In this document: in pieces, positions 38,170-46,883 of the stretch
Layout: each line of letters opens with the position of its first letter
Numbering within the stretch: position 1 is the first letter of the stretch
Source: Prochlorococcus marinus str. MIT 9401
GTDB taxonomy: Bacteria; Cyanobacteriota; Cyanobacteriia; PCC-6307; Cyanobiaceae
Length of the DNA: 64,000 bases
Direction: 5' to 3'
Assembly: GCF_000760095.1 (NCBI RefSeq)
Contig: NZ_JNAR01000016.1
Span: 372,001-436,000 of the forward strand
Notes under the pieces: model-generated
The model's database searches: none
What the model saw: the letters and a program-made list of their open reading frames with translations, nothing else
Told to the model about the DNA's origin: nothing
Program-made: the position numbers and the translations under genes

Positions 38170-39962
38170 TAAAAATTAACGAATCCTTTTTGTTGAAGCT
38201 CAGAGAGCTGAAAATATAAACCCTTTTTCAGTCTCAATTCACTATGTGTTCCCTCCTCAACTAATTCCCCCCCTTTTAAAACTAAAATCTTATCAGAACT
38301 TTCTATAGTCGCTAGTCTGTGTGCTATGACTAATGCTGTTCTTTTTGAGAGAATTCTTTCAAGATCTTTTTGCAAAGTAGCTTCTGTAGTGGGATCCATA
38401 AACGCTGTAGCTTCATCCATTATTAAAACAATTGGATTTCTAATCGCCACTCGAGCAACTGAAAGAAGTTGTCTCTCTCCAGAAGAAAGATTTCCACCTC
38501 TTTCTCTTAGAGAAGTATTCAAACCTTCAGGTAATTTTTTTAATAAACCGCTTAATCCTAGTTCATTACAAAGATTTTCTAATTCATGATTATCTATATT
38601 GGCACTTAGTTTTAAATTATCAGCAACATTTCCACTAAATATGAATGTATCTTGTAGAACTACTCCCAACATATTTCTAAGGGTTGCTAAGGGAATATTT
38701 TTTATATCAATGTCATCTATTAAAATTTGTCCTGATTGAGGTTCATACAATCTACATAACAACCTAATAATGGTTGTTTTGCCAGAACCAGTTGGTCCTA
38801 CGAAAGCTACATGTTCTCCTGGATTGATCAAGAAAGATAAATCTTTGAGGATATGTTCGTCTTCATTATAAAAGAAATTAACATTCTTGAATTCAATCTT
38901 TCCCTTAAATTGCTTATTAGCAGTTTGAACATCCTTTGAAAAATTCTTTGCCGAAATAGAATCTTGAATCTGTATTTCTTCATCCAATAATTCATTGATT
39001 CTCTCAACCGCAGTAAGGCCTCCTTGAATCTGAGTAAATCTCTCTGCAAGCTGTCTTAAAGGTTCAAAGAGTCTTTGAGAATATAAAATGAATGTTGTCA
39101 GTGTCCCTAAACCAATATTTCCAGAGGTAACAAAATACCCTCCAACCGCTAAAACCAAGGAAACTGCTGCAAGCGAAATCCACTCTATAAATGCTGAAAT
39201 ACTACTGTCATAAAAAATAGTTCCATTTACTGCTTTCTTATATGCAACTCCAGTATTAGAAAATTTCTTACTATTAAAAGTTTCTCTTCTAAACATCTGC
39301 ACAACTTCTAGACCTTGAAGATTCTCTTGAAAATCAGAGTTAAGTTGAGATAACTCTTCTCTTACTTGATAATTAGCCTTTCTATAACGTTTTTGAAGCC
39401 AAATAATAAAATATGAAACTGGAATCTGAGTTAGTAACAATAAAATGGCAAGACCTCGATCAATTGAAAGCATTGTCAAAGAAATTACTATGAGACTTAC
39501 AAAGTCAGCAATAACTCCAACTGCCCCACTACCAAAAACCTCGGCTAAAGCATCAACATCATTTGTTAGTCTCGTTAATAATTTCCCTACAGGCATTTTA
39601 TCGTGATATTTAAGAGATAAAGATATTGAATGATCAAAAAGTTCTCTTCTTATCCTTGCTGTCAAACGTTGACCCACTGCTTGAATATTGTAAGTTTGGT
39701 ATCCTTGCAAAACCAATCTAAATAGTACAGTTATAAATAAAGTTAAGATTATGGCATTTATTGACTGCCCAAAGAAAGTTTTACTTAGCCAAACATCAGT
39801 AGTTTCGTTCTTGAGAATGGTAATTGCTTGACCAACTAATAATGGTTGAATAGCTCCAGAGAAAGAAACAGGTAACAAAAATATCAAGATTAGATAGATT
39901 GTTTTTTTGTCTTTAGTTAAATATTTACCTAACTTTTTAATCCTTCTAAAATCATTAAACAT
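38169..39962 (-). CDS. ABC transporter, fused membrane and ATPase domains
   Basis: A 597-residue ABC half-transporter of the exporter (MsbA/MdlB-like) type. Six membrane helices occupy about residues 20-320 (the ABC type 1 exporter fold, including the segment VGKLLTRLTNDVDAL). The ATPase domain follows with Walker A GPTGSGKTTII, Q-loop VLQDTFIFSG, signature LSSGERQLLSVARV, Walker B PIVLIMDEATAFMDP and switch His in VIAHRL. It likely acts as a homodimer; a lipid or drug substrate is a guess. It follows hisG by 12 bases. Confidence 0.92.
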   Translation of the reverse strand: MFNDFRRIKKLGKYLTKDKKTIYLILIFLLPVSFSGAIQPLLVGQAITILKNETTDVWLSKTFFGQSINAIILTLFITVLFRLVLQGYQTYNIQAVGQRLTARIRRELFDHSISLSLKYHDKMPVGKLLTRLTNDVDALAEVFGSGAVGVIADFVSLIVISLTMLSIDRGLAILLLLTQIPVSYFIIWLQKRYRKANYQVREELSQLNSDFQENLQGLEVVQMFRRETFNSKKFSNTGVAYKKAVNGTIFYDSSISAFIEWISLAAVSLVLAVGGYFVTSGNIGLGTLTTFILYSQRLFEPLRQLAERFTQIQGGLTAVERINELLDEEIQIQDSISAKNFSKDVQTANKQFKGKIEFKNVNFFYNEDEHILKDLSFLINPGEHVAFVGPTGSGKTTIIRLLCRLYEPQSGQILIDDIDIKNIPLATLRNMLGVVLQDTFIFSGNVADNLKLSANIDNHELENLCNELGLSGLLKKLPEGLNTSLRERGGNLSSGERQLLSVARVAIRNPIVLIMDEATAFMDPTTEATLQKDLERILSKRTALVIAHRLATIESSDKILVLKGGELVEEGTHSELRLKKGLYFQLSELQQKGFVNF

Positions 39963-39974
39963 TAAATTATTCTT

Positions 39975-40613
39975 TTATAAAACATTAGTAGATTCTATTG
40001 ATAAAATTGTATCTCTGAGATGATTATCATCTAGCCTCATAGATAAAGGATTTCCAATAAGCCTTGCAGTTGAGTAGAAAAGATCATCTATTTTAATTAA
40101 ACCATTCTCTTTAAGAGTTTTACCGGTTGCCACCAAATCAACTATTGCTTCTGCCATACCTGTAATAGGGCCAAGTTCGACTGATCCTGTCAAATGAACA
40201 ATCTCTACAGGAATGTTTAATTCTTCAAAATAAGATCTTGCTGTTTTTATAAATTTACTTGCTACTTTACAATTCGCTGGAAGATCAGTTGGTTTTGAAT
40301 AATTGCTATTTTCCTTGACCGCCAACGACATATGACACCCCCCAAAACCTAAATCTAATAGCTTTGCGACTTTTAATTCAGATTCTCGTAAAACGTCATA
40401 ACCAACAATTCCCAAATCAGCTTGACCATAACTAACGTAAACAGGGACATCTCCATTTCTTACTAATAAAGCTTTTGCCCGTTTGCAATTTGATTCAAAG
40501 GTTAATGATCTATTGTTTTTATCTAACGCATCAGAAAAATCTAATCCAGCTCTTTTAAAAGTTGAAATTGAATCTTTTAACAGAGCTCCTTTTGGTAAAG
40601 CTATAGTAAACAT
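39975..40613 (-). CDS. hisG: ATP phosphoribosyltransferase, short form
   Basis: First step of histidine synthesis. The 212-residue protein is the short (HisG-S) form. It has the N-terminal [15 protein letters not shown], the segment [14 protein letters not shown], and the PRPP-binding [17 protein letters not shown], but lacks the C-terminal ACT-like regulatory domain of the long form. Short HisG requires the HisZ regulatory partner, which is not in this window. It is divergent from gloB with 40 bases between starts. Confidence 0.95.
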   Translation of the reverse strand: MFTIALPKGALLKDSISTFKRAGLDFSDALDKNNRSLTFESNCKRAKALLVRNGDVPVYVSYGQADLGIVGYDVLRESELKVAKLLDLGFGGCHMSLAVKENSNYSKPTDLPANCKVASKFIKTARSYFEELNIPVEIVHLTGSVELGPITGMAEAIVDLVATGKTLKENGLIKIDDLFYSTARLIGNPLSMRLDDNHLRDTILSIESTNVL

Positions 40614-40653
40614 AGATCAATTTCTTCCAAGGATTATTCATTCTAATTTAACA

Positions 40654-41394
40654 ATGGAATTAAATAAAGCTCGAATTATAATCGGACTTAGAGTTTTAAG
40701 TGATAACGTCATTTGGCTATGGGTAAAAGATAAATCGGTTGTGGTTGTAGATCCATCTGTTCACGAACCAGTAATTAGATATATTGATAAAAATAATTTT
40801 CACTTAAAAGCCATTTTCCAAACTCATCATCACTCGGACCATATTGGAGGGACGAAGTCTCTTATTGAAAGATGGCCAAATGTAAAAGTGATTGCTTCCT
40901 CCAAAGAAAAAAAGCGAATACCTTTTCAAAATGTATCTGTAGAGGATGGAGAAATTTTGAATATTTTAGATGAAGAAGTAAAAATAATTGAAGTATTAGG
41001 GCACACAAGCTCTCATATTGCATTCTTTTTGAATGGGGAAAATCCTGTCCTTTTTATTGGTGATACATTATTTTCTGGTGGCTGTGGAAGAATTTTTGAA
41101 GGAACTAATAAACAAATGTATTCTTCACTAGAAAGAATCAAATCTTTACCAAAAAATACTCTCATATATTGTGCACATGAATATACTAAGTCAAATATAT
41201 TGTGGGCATTGAATCTCAAGCCGAAAGATCAAGATATAAAAAATAAACTTTCAGAAGTTGAAAAAAAAATTTCTCTTAATGAATTGACAATTCCATTTTT
41301 ACTTGATGAAGAAATGAAAATAAACCTTTTCTTAAGAGCAAAAAATTTAGAGGAATTTACTTTTTTAAGAGCAAATAAAGATTTATGGGTTTAA
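40654..41394 (+). CDS. gloB: Hydroxyacylglutathione hydrolase (glyoxalase II)
   Basis: Binuclear-metal hydrolase that converts S-lactoylglutathione to D-lactate and glutathione. The metallo-beta-lactamase motif HHHSDHIGG is at residues 58-66, followed by [12 protein letters not shown] and [17 protein letters not shown] for further metal ligands, and [15 protein letters not shown] near the C-terminus. Its 246 residues match the family. The frame is open upstream to 40483, but that part lies over the hisG start, so the ATG at 40654 ([11 protein letters not shown]) is the real start. Confidence 0.95.
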   Translation: MELNKARIIIGLRVLSDNVIWLWVKDKSVVVVDPSVHEPVIRYIDKNNFHLKAIFQTHHHSDHIGGTKSLIERWPNVKVIASSKEKKRIPFQNVSVEDGEILNILDEEVKIIEVLGHTSSHIAFFLNGENPVLFIGDTLFSGGCGRIFEGTNKQMYSSLERIKSLPKNTLIYCAHEYTKSNILWALNLKPKDQDIKNKLSEVEKKISLNELTIPFLLDEEMKINLFLRAKNLEEFTFLRANKDLWV

Positions 41395-41418
41395 ATAGAT
41401 AGGTATCTTCTTAAGCAA

Positions 41419-41811
41419 ATGTCCCCCAAACAAGTAATTAAAACATCAAATGCTCCAGATCCTGTCGGTCCCTATAATCAAGCAATAAAAGCAGGGGATT
41501 TTATCTATTGTTCTGGTCAAATTGCTATAGACCCAGCTTTAAACGAAATAACATGTTTAGGAGATATAGAGAAGGAAACTATCCAAGTTTTAAAAAATCT
41601 TGCAGCAGTTCTTAAAGCTGGTGGAGCAAAGATAGAGGATGTAATAAAAACAACTATTTACTTAACCGACTTAAGTAATTTTCAAGTTGTCAATAAAATA
41701 TATAGTGATTTTTTTAATGTAGAAAATCCTCCAGCAAGGGCCTGCGTGGAAGTGTCATCTCTACCTAAAGGAGTTTTAGTTGAAATAGATTGCGTCGCAT
41801 TTCTAGATTAA
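41419..41811 (+). CDS. ridA: RidA-family enamine/imine deaminase
   Basis: A 130-residue YjgF/YER057c/UK114 protein that hydrolyses reactive 2-aminoacrylate-type enamines. Signature elements are APDPVGPYNQAIKAG, YCSGQIAIDP, the segment VIKTTIYLTDLSNFQVVNKIY, and the C-terminal PPARACVEVSSLPKGVLVEIDC with the catalytic Arg. It is a trimeric cytoplasmic protein. The gene begins 24 bases after gloB. Confidence 0.95.
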   Translation: MSPKQVIKTSNAPDPVGPYNQAIKAGDFIYCSGQIAIDPALNEITCLGDIEKETIQVLKNLAAVLKAGGAKIEDVIKTTIYLTDLSNFQVVNKIYSDFFNVENPPARACVEVSSLPKGVLVEIDCVAFLD

Positions 41812-41896
41812 TTTCTAATTATTTAGAAATTTGAAATATGCCCCAATTGTGCACCATAGTTGTATAGATTATTAGTTGATAATTCATCTTTGATCT

Positions 41897-42124
41897 ATGT
41901 CAGCAGCAAAGCTTAATATAGATGAACTAGAAGCAGGTTATCCTTTATTTTGCAAAGCTCTTAGACTATTAATTCTAAAAGGTAACTCAGTCAAAGATAT
42001 ACAAAAGACCGTGTGTTGGGGACATCTTGAAACTTTAAATAGATGTCTACCTGGTAGATATAAAGCACCAACATATCTAATGGCTTTAATCAAAAGAGAT
42101 ATTGCAAAGCCAAATAATTATTAA
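41897..42124 (+). CDS. Small conserved-type protein next to the carboxysome operon, function unknown
   Basis: I do not recognise this 75-residue protein. It is soluble and rich in helices, with no signal or membrane segment. SVKDIQKTVCWGHLETLNRCLPGRYK could form a helix-turn-helix-like unit, and there are three cysteines (residues about 19, 44 and 54). A spaced ATG start and normal codon use suggest a real gene. It is convergent with the acRAF-like gene at the 3' end of the carboxysome operon, with 6 bases between stops. Confidence 0.6.
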   Translation: MSAAKLNIDELEAGYPLFCKALRLLILKGNSVKDIQKTVCWGHLETLNRCLPGRYKAPTYLMALIKRDIAKPNNY

Positions 42125-42130
42125 AAAGAA

Positions 42131-42370
42131 CTAATCTTCTAAATAAAATTTATCAATATCCATTGAAAAGTCTTTTTCCTTATCTGATATTTCTTTGTTA
42201 TCTAAAAATATTGAAAGACTTACAAAATTCTTACCGAAGCTGATATTTGGATAGATATCCCTTTCTTTGCATAATTTCTCAATTTCCTCCATGAATTTAC
42301 TAATTTTTGAGTATTGATCAAATTCAAATCTTTTTTCAATCCTCAAAGGTGATTCTCTTTCATTCCACAT
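42131..42370 (-). CDS. acRAF-like RuBisCO assembly factor (pterin dehydratase-like fold)
   Basis: A 79-residue protein with the DCoH/pterin-4a-carbinolamine dehydratase pattern: W near the N-terminus, then LRIEKRFEFDQYSKISKFMEEIEKLCKE and NFVSLSIFLDNKEISDKEKDFSMDIDKF. The catalytic HHP triplet of true dehydratases is IYP here, so dehydratase activity is unlikely. Degenerate members of this family encoded at alpha-carboxysome operons are RuBisCO assembly factors (acRAF). The position 3' of csoS4B on the same strand supports that reading. It is shorter than true dehydratases. Confidence 0.8.
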   Translation of the reverse strand: MWNERESPLRIEKRFEFDQYSKISKFMEEIEKLCKERDIYPNISFGKNFVSLSIFLDNKEISDKEKDFSMDIDKFYLED

Positions 42371-42444
42371 TACATTCTTTATTCAAGACTAATTACACTA
42401 TACATTCAACAAAATTTCTCAATAAATTTTTGAAGTTAAAATTT

Positions 42445-42693
42445 TTAGTCACTCTCCCAATAATCAATAATACCTCCAATTGTTAAATCCGTTTGAACTT
42501 CTGGGTTAGGGCATGCAAATCTCGCAGCAGAGCCACTGGCAGTAAAAACCCAGTTACCTTCTCTAGCACCAACAGGATCAACAGCAACTAATTTCTTGCC
42601 CTTATTATTTTCCAAAATTCTTAAATTCATATGTCCTAAGCCAGCGACTCTTTGAGTACATACCATTCTTCCTAAAACCTTCATAATTTCCAT
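42445..42693 (-). CDS. csoS4B: Carboxysome vertex pentamer protein CsoS4B
   Basis: Bacterial microcompartment vertex protein (BMC-P, EutN/CcmL fold) that closes the icosahedral corners of the alpha-carboxysome. The 82-residue protein has IMKVLGRMVCTQRVAGLGH, LVAVDPVGAREGNWVFTASGSAAR and TIGGIIDYW, matching its neighbour CsoS4A throughout. I keep the ATG at 42693 because a strong ribosome-binding site is spaced 7 bases from it; a second ATG at 42684 is possible. Confidence 0.95.
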   Translation of the reverse strand: MEIMKVLGRMVCTQRVAGLGHMNLRILENNKGKKLVAVDPVGAREGNWVFTASGSAARFACPNPEVQTDLTIGGIIDYWESD

Positions 42694-42700
42694 AATTTAT

Positions 42701-42708
42701 ATCCTCCT
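42701..42708 (-). promoter_or_regulatory. Strong ribosome-binding site for csoS4B
   Basis: The minus strand reads AGGAGGAT, 7 bases before the ATG at 42693. csoS4A has a similar AGGAGG (42974-42979) 10 bases before its ATG. Most genes in this window, including cbbL and cbbS, have no clear Shine-Dalgarno sequence, so these two stand out. Confidence 0.75.
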
Positions 42709-42711
42709 TTT

Positions 42712-42963
42712 TTATGACTTGTCAGGATCCCAATGATCAATTATTCCAACAATCGTTAGATCGCTTGGATAAGATTTGCTTCCAGCTGCTTCCCTAGCAG
42801 CAGAACTTCCAACACAAATAACCCAATCTCCTGGCTTACAGCCAACAGCATCAACTGCAACTTTTTTAGAAGAACCATCTAATACAACCTGCAGATGTTT
42901 ATGTTCAAAACCAGGAATCCTATTGGTAGAAACAAGTGGTTTTACAACCTTGCAAATCAACAT
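42712..42963 (-). CDS. csoS4A: Carboxysome vertex pentamer protein CsoS4A
   Basis: BMC-P vertex protein of 83 residues, paralogous to CsoS4B. MLICKVVKPLVSTNRIPGFEHKHLQVV is the N-terminal strand pair, with AVGCKPGDWVICVGSSAAREA and TIVGIIDHWDPD later. It is 2 bases downstream of csoSCA, so translation is likely coupled, aided by an AGGAGG sequence within the end of csoSCA. Confidence 0.95.
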   Translation of the reverse strand: MLICKVVKPLVSTNRIPGFEHKHLQVVLDGSSKKVAVDAVGCKPGDWVICVGSSAAREAAGSKSYPSDLTIVGIIDHWDPDKS

Positions 42964-42965
42964 AA

Positions 42966-44495
42966 TTAGTGAGCCTCCTCTGTTTTTTTATCTAAAGACA
43001 TTCCAATAATTTTGGCGGAATGAATTTTGTCCCTATCTCTAATAGTAGAGCAAGTATGTAACAAACCTTGATCAACTAAATTTTTATATCTAATTGATAT
43101 CGCATTATTAACTCTTTCACAATCTTTTATTGCCCTCTCTTTTGCACCAGGCACTTTTCCAGAGTAATCAAATCTTATTACTACTGGAATAGGTAGATCT
43201 TGAGAAACATTTAATCCAGAAAAAATCTTCACTCCTACATCTAAATCTGGAGCCCCTTCTTCGACTGTATCTAAATGAGCAAAATAAGTTAAATTTCTGA
43301 GATGTACTTCTTTAAAACCTATACCTACTCCAATAAACCTCTCTGCATGTCCAATATCTTCATAGGAACCATTATGAAAACTCTTAACATAATCAATTTG
43401 AGAAATATTATTGACGATTAATTTATACATAAATTTTTCCAGTCCACTGAGTTTATCTTTTGAAGATTGTTTAGAAATTATTTGACAAATTTCTCTCTCT
43501 GCATCCTCTTGTGAAAAGTTTATTGTTGAATTATAAATTTCCAAAGTAGAAATAGTTTTTTCTAAATCAATCCCTCCATCCCTTGTTGACAAATGTATTT
43601 TTAATGAATCAGTGTCTGTATCAAGTCCAATTAACATTAAATCCACAGAAGCACCACAGCAAAAGCTATTCTCTACAGCCTCTTTGAAAGCATATAGTTT
43701 ACTTCTACCTTCTTCTGCTGCCAACTCGTCATTACTTCCATGAGCTGCACATCCCTGATGCAAAGGATCTACAGAACTAAAATGATAAGTTACAACTTTC
43801 AAATACCTGGTATCTTTATGCGCTTCATTAGGGATATTCTCTCTATATCTTTTATGTTCAGTTTTTACCCATCGATTAACGGTATTTTCAATATCAAATA
43901 GTGCTCCAGCATGGGATCTTCTTCTTACTGAACTAAAAGGTATTCTCATTACATAAGCAATTGAATGAGCTAATCTTCCATCTGAACAAGGAGTTATATC
44001 AAGTAAATGTATTCCACAATCTAAGAGAAATTTTTCAAAGTCTTCCGCATCCCTACTTCCAGCAGCACCGTCAAGTGGATCATTGTTAAAAAAATTGTCG
44101 CTGAGTTTCTCATGCTGTTTGAAAGCACACCATGCATATAAAGCCCTCATATCAAGAGGTTTAACCCAGGATTTATCTAATACATGTAGGGGTAAATCTA
44201 TTCCCAAATTTTTTCTTGATATTTTCTGAGCCTTATTTATAAAATCTTCGTGATGTTGAATTCGAGCAATTTCCTTGAGAGTTGGAACAATTTCGTCAAA
44301 ACCACCTTTTATTTTACTTTCATACCTAAATAGATTTTCATTTTGGATATTGTTGGTTAATTTATGAGACTTTCCAGAATTTGGGGAATTATTTGATTCT
44401 TTAGTTTGTATATGGATATTTTCAGTAAAAGTTTTCATTGGAGCTGTTGGCCCCAATGTGAAGTTCTTGGCTTTAGCCAGTCCTCTTAAAGGCAT
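42966..44495 (-). CDS. csoSCA: Carboxysomal carbonic anhydrase CsoSCA (CsoS3)
   Basis: Epsilon (beta-derived) carbonic anhydrase that dehydrates bicarbonate to CO2 inside the carboxysome. Zinc ligands by pattern are Cys170 (ITPCSDGRLAHS), His238 (VVTYHFSS) and Cys249 (LHQGCAAHGSNDE), with spacing equal or nearly equal to that of the structurally known enzyme. The first about 65 residues are polar and low in order, as in homologues where this tail binds RuBisCO. A helical domain (70-160), the catalytic domain and a defunct second domain follow. It lies 7 bases after csoS2. Length 509. Confidence 0.96.
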   Translation of the reverse strand: MPLRGLAKAKNFTLGPTAPMKTFTENIHIQTKESNNSPNSGKSHKLTNNIQNENLFRYESKIKGGFDEIVPTLKEIARIQHHEDFINKAQKISRKNLGIDLPLHVLDKSWVKPLDMRALYAWCAFKQHEKLSDNFFNNDPLDGAAGSRDAEDFEKFLLDCGIHLLDITPCSDGRLAHSIAYVMRIPFSSVRRRSHAGALFDIENTVNRWVKTEHKRYRENIPNEAHKDTRYLKVVTYHFSSVDPLHQGCAAHGSNDELAAEEGRSKLYAFKEAVENSFCCGASVDLMLIGLDTDTDSLKIHLSTRDGGIDLEKTISTLEIYNSTINFSQEDAEREICQIISKQSSKDKLSGLEKFMYKLIVNNISQIDYVKSFHNGSYEDIGHAERFIGVGIGFKEVHLRNLTYFAHLDTVEEGAPDLDVGVKIFSGLNVSQDLPIPVVIRFDYSGKVPGAKERAIKDCERVNNAISIRYKNLVDQGLLHTCSTIRDRDKIHSAKIIGMSLDKKTEEAH

Positions 44496-44502
44496 TATTT
44501 AC

Positions 44503-46800
44503 TTAACCTCTTGCACCACCTGAAAAGGTAACAAGTTGTCCTTCACGAGTATTGCCACTAGATCCAGTTATCAAGAAATCTGGTTTTTCTGTTTCCTCAT
44601 TTCTTTTAACTTCCATAGGGGGCATTGCGCTCATAAATCCTGCTCTTGATGGATTTCGCTTTCTAGAGGAAGCTCCTTCTGTACCTGTTACCTTATCACC
44701 GCGATCCCAATCATCTCCAGTTACGTTTCCTACTGATTGTCCTTCACCAGTAATCCTTGATGCGACTCTTTTTTCAGGTGTCTTTGCAGCCCGGTCTACC
44801 TCTTCAATTTCCATTTTTTGTTTATAAGTTATATTTTTATTAGGTTCAAATCTAAATTTTTCAGTCCCAGTGACCTTATCAACTGCCATATCAAAAGGTC
44901 CTGTTACCTTTGAACCATTTTCATATTCATTACCTGTAACTCCTTGAGTATTTTTTTCAGAATACTTATCTCTTGATGGTGATTTAACAGAGAATTCATT
45001 CCAAGAGTTACCTGCTGACTTTTCCTGGTTCGCATAAGCAGTATCATTTGGCGGATTATCACAAGCTTGTGAGATCTGATCTCCACCAACATAAGGAGTC
45101 CCTGTTAGATTTTTGCACGCACCTTTCTTAGCACCAGTCATTACTCCGCCAATTCCTGGTTGTTGTCCTGTAAGTCTGGCATTTGAATTATTTCCAGAAT
45201 TAACTGTTGCTCGTGATTTCATATCTTCAGAAGTTTCATTATTACAATTCTCATTAATCTGATCTAAGCCTGCGTATGGTGTTCCCGTTAACACTTTGCA
45301 TGAACCTGGTTCATCTCCAGTTACTATTTTTGATCTTCCTGTCATAGTCCCGCTTATTAAATTTGACTTTGAAGAAAGGCTTAAACCTACTTTTCTAGCT
45401 TCTGGTTTTGGTTTTGAACCGCAAAACTTCTCATATTGTTGAGATCCTATGTACTCATCACCAGTTACATTCTTGCAACTCCCATGTTCATTACCTGTCA
45501 TATGGTCTGATCTACCTACCCCTGTACCAGTTACATTATTCCCATTAAGAGTGTTGTAACTGCCAACTTTTTCAAATGCTTTACCTTTTGGATTTGGCTC
45601 TGAGCCAAGATATTGATCTCCAGTTAACTGATGTCCAGAACCTGATTCATCTCCAGTAACCAGGGTTGATCTACCAGGAAGTGATCCAGATACTTTTAAT
45701 CCATCAGTTGTAGTACTATGTTTAACCTTTGAAGGATTTTTGGGAACATCACCACAATACTTCTGTGATTGATTAGCAGATACATATTCAGTTCCTGTAA
45801 GATTTTTACAAGTCCCAGGCTCATCGCCTGTGACCCTCTCAGATCTACCAACTTCATTTCCAGTTACTTTATTACCTGATGTTGTAGAGGTAACAGTAGA
45901 TCTAAGTGGCTGTTTATAACTTGGTCTATCTTGACAAAATTGATCAACGACTTCTGATCCCATATATTGAGTACCAGTTACAGTCCTGCATGTACTTGCT
46001 TCATTACCTGTGGTTTTCACAGATCTATTAGCTTGTGTTCCAGTAACTATTTGACCTGAATCAGTTTCACTTTTACCAACTTTCCAGCTAGCATCTGCAA
46101 TATTTTGTTTGGCTCCATTCTTATTTGGACCACATGGTCTACATTTACCATTACCTTTTTTGCCTGTGGCACCAGTTTTACTTCTTAGCTCTCTCACTCT
46201 CTGAGAAATCTCTCTACTACTTAAATCTGGGTCTCCCCTTCTAGCTAAAGAAGCTGCACTGGTATTTTGTTTAGTTGCTGATTTACCATGCTTAGATTGA
46301 GCTTCTCTTCTAGCCAAAACAATATCTCTACTTGTATTAGTAATAGGCTTTCTCTTTTGTTTAATTCTTCTTTTAACGTTTGGTTTTGATGTTTGAATTT
46401 CTGTATTATGTGAGCTTTGAACTTCCTGATTTTTGCTTATGGAAGTTTTAACTGTGTTTACAGGACTTTCTTTTTTAACATCAGTACGAGTTCTATCGGA
46501 TGAAGTTATTGCTGATTTCCCATGAGTAGACATTGCTTTTCTTCTCTCTATTACTAACTCTTTACTAGATAAAGTTGTTGAAGAAGACTTTCTACTTACC
46601 TGGTTTTTTGGAATATGTTTTGTAACTGGTTTAGTAATATTTTGATTATTTGAAGAAGACTGAGTACCAGAAATTTGTATATCTTGTGAAGATCGAACTC
46701 TATCTTTAGTAGTCGAAGAATAGGCAGCAGCTTTTTTACCGCTATCACTCATCGCCTTTCTTCTTTCTAATGCAATCTCTCTACTGGTTTTTTTTGACAT
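44503..46800 (-). CDS. csoS2: Carboxysome scaffold protein CsoS2
   Basis: Disordered 765-residue scaffold that links RuBisCO to the shell. The N-terminal region holds four basic RuBisCO-binding repeats: SREIALERRKAMSDSGKKA, SKELVIERRKAMSTHGKSA, SRDIVLARREAQSKHGKSA and a variant SREISQRVRELRSKTG. The middle region holds six repeats with VTG/LTG motifs and paired cysteines; the third repeat (about 45583-45706) lacks both cysteines. The C-terminal region has VTG repeats and ends in LITGSSGNTREGQLVTFSGGARG. I start at the ATG at 46800; an upstream in-frame TTG at 46809 is unlikely. It is separated from cbbS by a terminator-like hairpin. I found no evident frameshift site, consistent with a single long form. 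Confidence 0.96.
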   Translation of the reverse strand: MSKKTSREIALERRKAMSDSGKKAAAYSSTTKDRVRSSQDIQISGTQSSSNNQNITKPVTKHIPKNQVSRKSSSTTLSSKELVIERRKAMSTHGKSAITSSDRTRTDVKKESPVNTVKTSISKNQEVQSSHNTEIQTSKPNVKRRIKQKRKPITNTSRDIVLARREAQSKHGKSATKQNTSAASLARRGDPDLSSREISQRVRELRSKTGATGKKGNGKCRPCGPNKNGAKQNIADASWKVGKSETDSGQIVTGTQANRSVKTTGNEASTCRTVTGTQYMGSEVVDQFCQDRPSYKQPLRSTVTSTTSGNKVTGNEVGRSERVTGDEPGTCKNLTGTEYVSANQSQKYCGDVPKNPSKVKHSTTTDGLKVSGSLPGRSTLVTGDESGSGHQLTGDQYLGSEPNPKGKAFEKVGSYNTLNGNNVTGTGVGRSDHMTGNEHGSCKNVTGDEYIGSQQYEKFCGSKPKPEARKVGLSLSSKSNLISGTMTGRSKIVTGDEPGSCKVLTGTPYAGLDQINENCNNETSEDMKSRATVNSGNNSNARLTGQQPGIGGVMTGAKKGACKNLTGTPYVGGDQISQACDNPPNDTAYANQEKSAGNSWNEFSVKSPSRDKYSEKNTQGVTGNEYENGSKVTGPFDMAVDKVTGTEKFRFEPNKNITYKQKMEIEEVDRAAKTPEKRVASRITGEGQSVGNVTGDDWDRGDKVTGTEGASSRKRNPSRAGFMSAMPPMEVKRNEETEKPDFLITGSSGNTREGQLVTFSGGARG

Positions 46801-46825
46801 AATCTTCAAATGTGAAACTCTTTTG

Positions 46826-46860
46826 AAAAAACTTTCTCCAAAAATATTTTTTGGAGAAAG
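46826..46860 (-). terminator. Terminator-like hairpin between cbbS and csoS2
   Basis: Perfect 13-base arms CTTTCTCCAAAAA (46832-46844) and TTTTTGGAGAAAG (46848-46860) flank a 3-base loop. In the direction of transcription the stem is followed at once by six U (46826-46831), the layout of an intrinsic terminator. It lies 23 bases after the cbbS stop and 31 bases before the csoS2 ATG. It probably causes partial termination or protects the cbbLS part of the mRNA. Confidence 0.8.
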
Positions 46861-46883
46861 ATATTTACTACATAAAAGTAGAT

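Noticed and set aside
40483-40653. 57-codon N-terminal extension of gloB
   Set aside because: It overlaps the divergent hisG start and has no domain content; the metallo-beta-lactamase domain begins at the ATG at 40654.
44552-46800. Repeated sequence blocks that could suggest a CRISPR array or tandem DNA repeats
   Set aside because: They are imperfect, in frame, and encode the CsoS2 repeats; spacing and spacers do not fit CRISPR.
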